From positions 1 through 16,837 of the forward strand of contig JACQUI010000148.1 of the NCBI GenBank assembly GCA_016210395.1: a DNA stretch of 16,837 nt, given 5' to 3'. Shown in pieces: positions 6,789 to 12,012 of this stretch (position 1 is its first letter; each line of letters begins with the position of its first letter). Origin of the DNA: Chloroflexota bacterium. GTDB taxonomy: Bacteria; Chloroflexota; Dehalococcoidia; Lucifugimonadales; JACPCL1. The position numbers and the translations under genes are program-made. The notes under the pieces are model-generated. The model worked only from the letters and a program-made list of their open reading frames with translations, was not told the origin of the DNA and did not search any database.

Positions 6789-7265
6789 ATGGATACGGAA
6801 GTCAGAAAGCTCATTGCGAAAGTTGAAGCCCAGCGGCGCGAGGCCATGGACCTGCTCCTGAGCCTCACCGATGAGCAGCTTGCCCTGCCCTACACCAACG
6901 CCCCCCAGGGCGAGGAAGGGCCGTTCACCATCCGCCGCGTGCTGCACCGTATCGAGACCCACCACCGCGACCACATCCAGCACCTGCTGAAGGTGCGCCG
7001 CAACATCGGCAAGCCCGTGGACGAGACCACCCGCGCCCTGATCGAGATGCAGGCCGCCCGCGCTGAGATGATCGCCTCCCTCATCGGCCTCTCCGACGAC
7101 GACCTGCGGATTGACGTCTCGGAAGGCAACGCCCTGGGCAACCTGCAGCCGCGCGCGGGCCAGGAGCCGGAGTACACCATCAAGCGCATCGTGGAGCACG
7201 TGGTGGATATGGAGGAGATGCGCCTGGGCCACATCCGCCAGGCTCTGGAAGGCGGCGCAAGGTAA
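6789..7265 (+). CDS. DinB-fold protein 2
   Basis: 158 residues and paralogous to the preceding gene: TIRRVLHRIETHHRDHIQHLL aligns with the His-rich helix of DinB protein 1, and TIKRIVEHVVDMEEMRLGHIRQAL aligns with its last helix. It has His in both helices (several in residues 55-65, and two near the C-terminal helix), so a divalent metal site is more plausible here than in its neighbour. The start has GGAGG six bases upstream. No signal peptide or membrane segment is seen. The two genes probably arose by tandem duplication and may form a heterodimer, which is an inference. It converges on vapC with a hairpin repeat in the 74-bp gap. Confidence 0.78.
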   Translation: MDTEVRKLIAKVEAQRREAMDLLLSLTDEQLALPYTNAPQGEEGPFTIRRVLHRIETHHRDHIQHLLKVRRNIGKPVDETTRALIEMQAARAEMIASLIGLSDDDLRIDVSEGNALGNLQPRAGQEPEYTIKRIVEHVVDMEEMRLGHIRQALEGGAR

Positions 7266-7287
7266 GAAGCAAAGGCCACGGCGAGCC

Positions 7288-7316
7288 TTTCGTGGTGGGC
7301 CTGTCGAACCACGAGC
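7288..7316 (+). repeat. Dispersed hairpin repeat (CGTGGTGNGCNTGTCGAACCACG type), full copy
   Basis: CGTGGT (7291-7296) pairs with ACCACG (7308-7313) around GGGCCTGTCGA. The same sequence type reappears as a half copy at 16731-16750. It is placed between the convergent ends of the second DinB gene and vapC. Confidence 0.6.
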
Positions 7317-7339
7317 GTGCGGGATGGAGATGTCAGGAG

Positions 7340-7759
7340 TCAGAGGGCGCTTTCCACCTTGAGGGGAACGTGGGCCGCCATCAGGTCAAAGTGGCGGTCG
7401 CGGTGGAGCAGGGTTGCGTTTTCATCAATGGCAACGGCGGCAATGAGCAAGTCAGGGATGGGAAGCGTCAGCCCGAGTCTTGCCAATTGAGAGCCAAGCC
7501 GAGCCGCACTGGTCCACGTCTCGTCTGCCACAACCAAGTAACGGAGACCTTCAAGAACGTCATCAAACTGTTCCCATTCCTGTTGAGTCCGAGAGCCTCT
7601 CAACAGTTCCAGTCTTACCGGGCCTGTAGTTGCGGCCTGATCGGCAAGGACGAGTTGCCTTACCCGTTGACCCAAAGGGGCGTTGCTTCGCCTGGTGGAC
7701 AGCACTTCAATCCAAACTGATGTATCAATGAGGACAGTGTTGTTACTCTTTCCATTCAT
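7340..7759 (-). CDS. vapC: VapC-type PIN-domain toxin
   Basis: 139 residues, the usual size for VapC, a Mg-dependent ribonuclease that cleaves tRNA or rRNA when not held by its antitoxin. The acidic PIN residues are all present: D12 (VLIDTSVW), E51 (VRLELLRG), D103 (PIPDLLIAA) and D121 (LLHRDRHFD). It therefore looks catalytically intact. The start ATG (7757-7759) overlaps the end of vapB1 by 17 bp, the normal arrangement for an antitoxin-toxin pair with coupled translation; AAGGG lies directly in front of it, tighter than ideal. It is the only toxin gene behind three antitoxin genes. The RNA target cannot be read from the sequence. Confidence 0.93.
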   Translation of the reverse strand: MNGKSNNTVLIDTSVWIEVLSTRRSNAPLGQRVRQLVLADQAATTGPVRLELLRGSRTQQEWEQFDDVLEGLRYLVVADETWTSAARLGSQLARLGLTLPIPDLLIAAVAIDENATLLHRDRHFDLMAAHVPLKVESAL

Positions 7760-7955
7760 CCCTTCGCATCCTCTCCAACTCTTCCGGCGTTAGACTGATC
7801 TCCATATTGCCTATGGCCTGCAGCAACCGCTCACGCTTCCCTTTACGAACGGCTTCTTTCAGCGCAGTCTCTATCGTCTCGCGTATGCCCTGAGTTCCCA
7901 ACTCTTTCTTGGCCTCTTCCAGGAGCTTCTCGTCAATCACCACCGTGCGTCTCAT
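7743..7955 (-). CDS. vapB: VapB-type antitoxin 1, paired with vapC
   Basis: 70 residues. The N-terminus MRRTVVIDEKLLEEAKKELG is the ribbon-helix-helix start typical of VapB antitoxins, where the strand binds the operator as a dimer. The tail EISLTPEELERMRRDEWKE is the likely toxin-covering part. The middle (residues 36-52, VRKGKRERLLQAIGNME) differs strongly from the two upstream paralogues. Its 3' end overlaps vapC by 17 bp, so this is the cognate antitoxin. It lies 37 bp after antitoxin gene 2. The last 60 bp include a 38-bp block identical to antitoxin gene 3. Confidence 0.93.
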   Translation of the reverse strand: MRRTVVIDEKLLEEAKKELGTQGIRETIETALKEAVRKGKRERLLQAIGNMEISLTPEELERMRRDEWKE

Positions 7956-7992
7956 GTCTCACCCCTTGCATGGTTCTGCCTACTACAAACCG

Positions 7993-8205
7993 TTACTCGT
8001 TCCATTCATCTTCCCGCATCTTCTCCAGTTCCTCAGCGGTTAGACTGATCATTTTCTTGCCAATGGAGCGCCGCACCTCATCCAGCCGCCGCCGCCGAAT
8101 GGCTTCCCTCATGGCAGTCTCAATCGTCTCCCTGATCCCCTTGGTGCCAAACTCCTCCTTGGCTTCCTCCAGGAGATCGTCGTCAATCACTACCGTGCGC
8201 CGCAT
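7993..8205 (-). CDS. vapB: VapB-type antitoxin 2, no toxin of its own
   Basis: 70 residues, aligning without gaps to the other two antitoxins. It keeps the MRRTVVIDDDLLEEA ribbon-helix-helix start and the MISLTAEELEKMREDEWNE end. The middle, IRRRRLDEVRRSIGKK, is very basic and close to that of antitoxin 3. There is no PIN gene or remnant in the 37 bp behind it. It has GGAGG in front of ATG. Possible roles are an extra repressor or heterodimer partner at this operon, or an antidote for a VapC elsewhere in the genome. The reading frame is intact, which argues against simple decay. Confidence 0.9.
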   Translation of the reverse strand: MRRTVVIDDDLLEEAKEEFGTKGIRETIETAMREAIRRRRLDEVRRSIGKKMISLTAEELEKMREDEWNE

Positions 8206-8219
8206 GTTGCACCTCCGAT

Positions 8220-8240
8220 GACTTGTCTGAGTAGCAAGTC
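8220..8240. promoter_or_regulatory. Inverted repeat between antitoxin genes 3 and 2
   Basis: GACTTG and CAAGTC flank nine bases, directly after the stop of antitoxin gene 3 and 15 bp before antitoxin gene 2. It could be an internal operator or a weak attenuator. No similar repeat is seen in the gap before antitoxin gene 1. Confidence 0.35.
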
Positions 8241-8241
8241 G

Positions 8242-8454
8242 CTATTCGTGCCAATCATCCTCACGCATCCTCTCCAACTCTTCCGGCGTTAGACTGATCT
8301 CGAAGGTCCCGAGCGAACGCCGCAACTCATCCAGCTTTCGGTAACGAATGACTTCCCTCATGGCAGTCTCAATCGTCTCCTTGGCCCCCTTGGTGCCAAA
8401 CTTCTTTCTGGCTTCCTCCAGGAGCTTGTCGTCAATCACGACTGTGCGCCTCAT
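8242..8454 (-). CDS. vapB: VapB-type antitoxin 3, first gene of the TA operon
   Basis: 70 residues from the ATG at 8454, chosen because GGAGG lies five bases upstream and because it gives the same length and the same MRRTVVIDD start as the two paralogues; the open frame extends 16 codons further without a good site. The protein is about 70-75 percent identical to antitoxin 2 by eye, differing mainly at residues 31-51. At the DNA level the 5' half matches antitoxin gene 2 (29-bp exact block, 8352-8380 and 8103-8131), while the 3' end matches antitoxin gene 1 (38-bp exact block), so it is a mosaic. It is preceded by a -10-like box and a palindrome. Confidence 0.9.
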   Translation of the reverse strand: MRRTVVIDDKLLEEARKKFGTKGAKETIETAMREVIRYRKLDELRRSLGTFEISLTPEELERMREDDWHE

Positions 8455-8465
8455 ACGGACCTCCT

Positions 8466-8480
8466 CGCTATGCATTAGCG
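8466..8480. promoter_or_regulatory. Candidate operator palindrome of the VapB/VapC operon
   Basis: CGCTA-TGCAT-TAGCG, arms perfectly complementary. It lies 11 bp upstream of antitoxin gene 3 and directly downstream of a -10-like TATGAT (minus strand), so a bound VapB dimer or VapBC complex would cover the transcription start. Autorepression by such sites is standard in the family; here it is inferred from position only. Confidence 0.5.
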
Positions 8481-8490
8481 ATGCGCATTC

Positions 8491-8496
8491 ATCATA
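8491..8496 (-). promoter_or_regulatory. Possible -10 box of the VapB/VapC operon
   Basis: TATGAT on the minus strand, 36 bp upstream of the first antitoxin start codon. The -35 region has no clear match. The upstream gdpd gene ends at 8530, so this promoter lies just inside the intergenic gap. Confidence 0.4.
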
Positions 8497-8529
8497 CAGC
8501 ATTCGACACGGATTCGGATGCTACTCACG

Positions 8530-9282
8530 CTACGCCCTCCCTATGATCTCCCTGGCCCTTCGTGGAAAATTCGTCGTAATCCCGTCAACCCCCAGGGCAG
8601 CCAGCGCCCGGATGTCCTCAGGCGTATCCGCCACCCACGGAGCAACCAGCAACCCGGCGGCGTGGGCGTCGCGTATCGCCTCCGACCGCATGTCGTACAG
8701 CCACGGGTGCAGCACCGTTGCGCCCGCAGCCTTTGCCAGCGCCACGTGGTCAACCACGTCTCCCCGGTAGCACACGCCCGTTAGCAATCCAGGTTCCCGC
8801 GTCTTGAAACGCTGCATGGCCACGTGGTCAAAGGAGAACACCTCGTGCTCCAGCATTGCCCGCGCCCGCTCCAGCACGCCCGTCACCGACGCCTCGATTC
8901 CCCTATACCGGTGCGGCACGTTCTTCACCTCAATGGCCAGCGGGACCTTCCCCTTCGCCCACGCCACCACCTCCTCCAGCGTCGGGACCTTCTGCCCCGC
9001 GAACTGCCGCCCGGACCACGACCCGGCATCCATCCCCTTCAGCTCCGCCAGCGTCCTCTGCCGCACCAGCCCCTTCCCATTGGTGGTGCGCTCCAGCGTG
9101 TCATCGTGGATGACCACAGGATAGCCGTCTGCAGTCATGTGCACGTCCATCTCAATCACGTCCGCCCCCTGCTCCAGCGCCAGCTCAAAGGCCGCCATCG
9201 TGTTCTCCGGCGCCTCGCCCGATGCCCCACGGTGCGCGATCACCAGAGGCCGCCGGTGGTCCAGCAAGTCGGTGATAGCCAA
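8530..9282 (-). CDS. Glycerophosphodiester phosphodiesterase
   Basis: 250 residues, one GDPD domain (TIM barrel), probably cytoplasmic since no signal peptide is seen (UgpQ-like rather than GlpQ-like). It hydrolyses glycerophosphodiesters to glycerol-3-phosphate and an alcohol. Visible catalytic features: HRGASGEAPENT with H17, R18 and E26; EMDVHMTADG with E44 and D46, the metal ligands; and HDDTLERTTNGKG with H59. Later conserved parts are IEVK (a Glu ligand near residue 117) and the end VDGITTNFPRRA. The start is TTG at 9280-9282 with a GGGGGG tract upstream; an ATG nearby is out of frame. A TATAAT box lies 39-44 bp upstream of the start. The VapB/VapC operon follows downstream on the same strand but has its own promoter signals. 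Confidence 0.94.
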   Translation of the reverse strand: MAITDLLDHRRPLVIAHRGASGEAPENTMAAFELALEQGADVIEMDVHMTADGYPVVIHDDTLERTTNGKGLVRQRTLAELKGMDAGSWSGRQFAGQKVPTLEEVVAWAKGKVPLAIEVKNVPHRYRGIEASVTGVLERARAMLEHEVFSFDHVAMQRFKTREPGLLTGVCYRGDVVDHVALAKAAGATVLHPWLYDMRSEAIRDAHAAGLLVAPWVADTPEDIRALAALGVDGITTNFPRRAREIIGRA

Positions 9283-9297
9283 GGCAGTCCCCCCATA

Positions 9298-9313
9298 CGT
9301 TCAACCGTTCAAC
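9298..9313. repeat. 8-bp tandem duplication in the gdpd leader
   Basis: CGTTCAAC is repeated twice head to tail. It spans roughly the expected transcription start of gdpd, downstream of the TATAAT box on the minus strand. It could be a paired half-site for a regulator or a chance duplication. Confidence 0.35.
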
Positions 9314-9320
9314 TGGGGCG

Positions 9321-9326
9321 ATTATA
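9321..9326 (-). promoter_or_regulatory. Probable -10 box for the gdpd gene
   Basis: TATAAT on the minus strand, 39 bp from the TTG start. No clear -35 match at 17 bp. Confidence 0.45.
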
Positions 9327-9401
9327 CCCCTCCCAGGAGGTCGCCAGGAGAGGAGAGGCGTCCGTGGGGGCGAGGTCCGACTGCCATCTCTCCCTTCTCC
9401 C

Positions 9402-9431
9402 TTGCCCACTGCCCGCCCGACAACGTATTAT
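9402..9431 (+). promoter_or_regulatory. Possible promoter for the methyltransferase-AlkD operon
   Basis: TTGCCC, 18 bp spacer, TATTAT, about 90 bp upstream of the methyltransferase start. Both boxes keep most of the consensus in a GC-rich background. Confidence 0.35.
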
Positions 9432-9518
9432 CCTTCTTGCTCTTGCCGGCTCCGGCAGTCCTTACGAGAATCGGATTGCTTGCCATTCCCCTACACTTCA
9501 TGGAAAAAGGAAACCCCC

Positions 9519-10325
9519 ATGGAACGCTACATCCAGGCCAACCTCCAGCACTGGAACGAAGTCACCCCTATCCACGTCCGCTCCCGCTACTATGACGTGG
9601 ATGGCTTCAAGGCGGGCCGCCATTCCCTTCAGCCCATCGAGCGGGTAGAGCTGGGCAACGTCACAGGCAAGAGCCTCCTCCACCTCCAGTGCCACTTCGG
9701 CCTGGACACCCTCTCCTGGGCCCGCCTGGGCGCAAGGGCTACCGGCGTGGACTTCTCCGGCGCCGCCATCACCCAGGCCCAGACCCTCAGCTACGAAACT
9801 GGCGTACCCGCTGCCTTCATCTGCTCCAACCTCTACGACCTCCCCAAAGTCCTGGACGCCCAGTTCGATGTCGTCTTCACCTCTTACGGCGTCCTTTCCT
9901 GGCTCCCCGACATCCGCCGCTGGGCCGAGATCGTCGCGCGGTATGTGAAGCCGGGCGGCCTCTTCTATATCGTCGAAATCCATCCCGTCTCCCAGATTTT
10001 TGATGACGACGCGCTCTCAGGCCCTCCTGCTGTCAAGTGGCCCTATTTCTACTCGCCTGACCCGGAGGAATGGCAGCCTATCGGCTCCTACGCCGATAGG
10101 ACCGCCAAGGTGAGCAATCCCACCTACAACTGGCGGCACAGCCTCAGCGACATCGTCAACGCCGTCGCCAATGCAGGCCTCCGGTTGGAGTTCCTGCACG
10201 AGTTCCCCTATACCGTCTACCAGCAGTTCCCCTTCATGGAGCAAGGCTCCGACGGCTTCTGGCGGCTGAAGGGCTACGAGAACTCCATCCCACTCCTATT
10301 CTCCATCAAGGCCACGAAGGTGTAG
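9519..10325 (+). CDS. Class I SAM-dependent methyltransferase
   Basis: 268 residues from the ATG at 9519, which has AAAGGAA upstream; the frame stays open for 39 more codons but that part is Cys/Ser/Arg-rich and not protein-like. Motif I is LLHLQCHFGLDTLSWARLGA (53-72), the SAM-binding loop, followed by the acidic D78 in GVDFS. Motif IV-like FDVVFTSYGVLSWLPD and VKPGGLFYIVE follow. The C-terminal third (YADRTAKVSNPTYNWRHSLSDIVNAVANAGLRLEFLHEFP) matches a common methyltransferase subgroup of unknown substrate. Its stop is two bases from the start of the AlkD-like gene, so the two are co-transcribed. No specific function can be given. Confidence 0.92.
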   Translation: MERYIQANLQHWNEVTPIHVRSRYYDVDGFKAGRHSLQPIERVELGNVTGKSLLHLQCHFGLDTLSWARLGARATGVDFSGAAITQAQTLSYETGVPAAFICSNLYDLPKVLDAQFDVVFTSYGVLSWLPDIRRWAEIVARYVKPGGLFYIVEIHPVSQIFDDDALSGPPAVKWPYFYSPDPEEWQPIGSYADRTAKVSNPTYNWRHSLSDIVNAVANAGLRLEFLHEFPYTVYQQFPFMEQGSDGFWRLKGYENSIPLLFSIKATKV

Positions 10326-10327
10326 GA

Positions 10328-11080
10328 ATGGCGCCAGCCGCCTCCAGCGATGCGCCCACACCCCGCAGGAAGCGCCCTCGCCAGGCAGAGGCCACCCTCT
10401 CGTTTGACCAGGTGATGGCGCGTCTCCACGCCCTGGCCAATCCCGCCAACGTGGAGGGCATGGCCCGCTTCGGCATCAGCAGCAAGGACACGCTGGGCAT
10501 CTCTGTGAACACGCTGCGAGAGCTGGCAAAGGAGATAGGGAAAGACCATGCCCTCGCCCTGCAACTGTGGGACTCCGGCATCCACGAGGCCCGCATCCTT
10601 GCCACCATCATTGACGACCCCCGCCAGGTCACTGAGGCGCAGATGGAGCAATGGGCTTCCCAGTTTGACTCCTGGGACATCTGCGACGGCGCATGTTACG
10701 GGTTGTTTGACAAGACGCCCTATGCCTGGAAGAAGGCCAAGGAGTGGAGCGCCCGGCGCGAGGAGTTTGTGCGGCGCGGCGGGTTCGCGCTGATGGCCAG
10801 CCTGGCCGTCCACAACAAGAAAGCGCCTGACCAGCAGTTCCTGGACTTGCTGCCCCTGATACAGCAGGCTGCCGGCGACAACCGCAACTACGTCCGCAAA
10901 GCCGTCAACTGGGCCCTACGGCAGATTGGCAAGCGCAACGCCACCCTCAACGCAGAGGCTATCGCCACTGCCCGCCATCTGCAGGGCATGGACTCCAGGG
11001 CGGCCCGCTGGATCGCCGCAGACGCACTCCGCGAACTTACCAGCCCCAAAGTCCAGCAACGGCTAGCGGGCGCGATGTAG
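10328..11080 (+). CDS. DNA alkylation repair protein, AlkD family
   Basis: 250 residues of HEAT-like helical repeats. AlkD enzymes excise N3- and N7-alkylated purines without flipping the base. The key residues are visible: W116 and D120 in DSWDICDG (the known Trp and Asp pair, four residues apart), Arg 149/150 in EEFVRRGGFAL, and W195 in KAVNWALRQIGKRN, equivalent to the second active-site Trp. The first 25 residues (PTPRRKRPRQ) are a basic tail that could aid DNA contact. AAGG lies about seven bases before the ATG, inside the end of the methyltransferase gene, so translation is coupled. It converges on lipB. Confidence 0.92.
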   Translation: MAPAASSDAPTPRRKRPRQAEATLSFDQVMARLHALANPANVEGMARFGISSKDTLGISVNTLRELAKEIGKDHALALQLWDSGIHEARILATIIDDPRQVTEAQMEQWASQFDSWDICDGACYGLFDKTPYAWKKAKEWSARREEFVRRGGFALMASLAVHNKKAPDQQFLDLLPLIQQAAGDNRNYVRKAVNWALRQIGKRNATLNAEAIATARHLQGMDSRAARWIAADALRELTSPKVQQRLAGAM

Positions 11081-11100
11081 GGGCGAGGTCTCCTCGCCCG
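11077..11100 (+). repeat. GTAGGGGCG hairpin repeat, copy 3
   Basis: GTAGGGGCGAGG with a stem GGGCGAGG-TCT-CCTCGCCC (11081-11099), 8 bp perfect. It begins inside the alkD stop codon and lies between convergent alkD and lipB, where it could end transcription from either side. No T tract follows. Confidence 0.6.
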
Positions 11101-11151
11101 TCTCCAGGTGTCACCCGCCACGTGCGGTCTCTGTGGGAACGTCGAAAGATC

Positions 11152-11847
11152 CTAGGCTAAGGCAGATGGCTCAACCCGCGCCATCTCCAACCCCAGCGCC
11201 TCGCCCAGCCGTTTTGCCGCAACCTCCGCCACTCTGTCCACTGGCGGCGCGCTTCCCAGCAGGCGCTCCATTGAGGTCACACCCTTGTCGGGAATGCCGC
11301 ACGGAACGATGTGCTCAAACCAGCGCAGATCCGTGCTCACGTTCAGCGCAAACCCGTGAGTCGTCACGCCCCGGCTGATGCGCACGCCTATTGCAGCGAT
11401 CTTCTCTTCTCCTACCCATACGCCTGTCAGGCCGTCCTTTGTGCCGGCCGCAAGCGTGAAATCCTCCAGCGCCCCAACAAGCGCCCTCTCCAGCGCCCGC
11501 ACATACTTCAGCGGCCCTCCCAGGTCCCGGATGTTTAGGATGGGGTATCCCACAAGCTGGCCGGGGCCATGAAAGGTGATCTCCCCGCCCCTATCTACCT
11601 CTACCACGCCCGCGCCCAGCGCTTCCAGCGCGTCCCTGGACACCAGAAAGTCCTCCGCTTTGGCGCGCCGCCCATACGTATAGACCGGCGGATGCTCCAG
11701 CAAGAGAAGCGTAGCGCCCTTCGTCCCATCCGCCACTTCCCTCGCGATTGCCCGCTGCAAATCCCACGCCTTTTGGTATACCATCGTGCCCAAGAAATAC
11801 CAATGGCAAAGCGCCGGCGCTGCCTGAGCGGGTCTCAACGGTCCCAT
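11152..11847 (-). CDS. lipB: Lipoyl(octanoyl) transferase LipB
   Basis: 231 residues from the ATG at 11847 (GAGG eight bases upstream); an in-frame TTG at 11871 would add eight. It moves the octanoyl group from acyl-carrier protein to the lipoyl-domain lysine of 2-oxo acid dehydrogenases and GcvH. Signature parts are visible: LLLEHPPVYTYGRRA, RGGEITFHGPGQLVGYPIL (86-104) and GVWVGEEKIAAIGVRISRGVTTHGFALN, which has the active-site Lys 149. These are followed by PCGIPDKGVTSM with nucleophile Cys 183. All residues expected for activity are present. lipA is not in the window. An E2 acyltransferase with a lipoyl domain, a likely client, lies 2.8 kb away. Confidence 0.96.
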   Translation of the reverse strand: MGPLRPAQAAPALCHWYFLGTMVYQKAWDLQRAIAREVADGTKGATLLLLEHPPVYTYGRRAKAEDFLVSRDALEALGAGVVEVDRGGEITFHGPGQLVGYPILNIRDLGGPLKYVRALERALVGALEDFTLAAGTKDGLTGVWVGEEKIAAIGVRISRGVTTHGFALNVSTDLRWFEHIVPCGIPDKGVTSMERLLGSAPPVDRVAEVAAKRLGEALGLEMARVEPSALA

Positions 11848-11965
11848 GCCGGGGGCCTCGCCTGCACCCAAGGCGTAAGAATGTCTTGGCGTCTTTGTAG
11901 TGACCTATGGTTCAAATGCACCATGCTCTAGAACCTAGATGTATATGCTGCCCAGTATTCCATCG

Positions 11966-11971
11966 TATAAT
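11966..11971 (+). promoter_or_regulatory. Probable -10 box for the kinase-regulator operon
   Basis: Perfect TATAAT 42 bp before the kinase start, in an AT-richer stretch (11935-11995). The -35 is not clear, so an activator may be needed. Confidence 0.45.
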
Positions 11972-12012
11972 AAGACCGTATGATGACACAAAGGTACGCC
12001 TTTAGGTAGCCC

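Noticed and set aside
6315..7232. A 305-codon open frame on the minus strand, opposite both DinB genes
   Set aside because: Composition is Val/Gly/Leu/His-heavy with no recognisable domain, and it lies exactly antisense to two genes with good ribosome sites and paralogous sequence.
7743..8454. The repeated blocks at 7765, 8050 and 8264 as a possible CRISPR-like array
   Set aside because: The period is about 250 bp and the repeats are parts of intact paralogous genes; there are no spacers of uniform length.
9402..9518. A 39-codon N-terminal extension of the methyltransferase
   Set aside because: Residues are not protein-like (Cys/Ser/Arg-rich), no ribosome site fits, and a good site precedes the ATG at 9519.
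8824..9648. A plus-strand open frame crossing gdpd and the methyltransferase start
   Set aside because: It overlaps two real genes on different strands and has low-complexity Arg/His/Pro composition.
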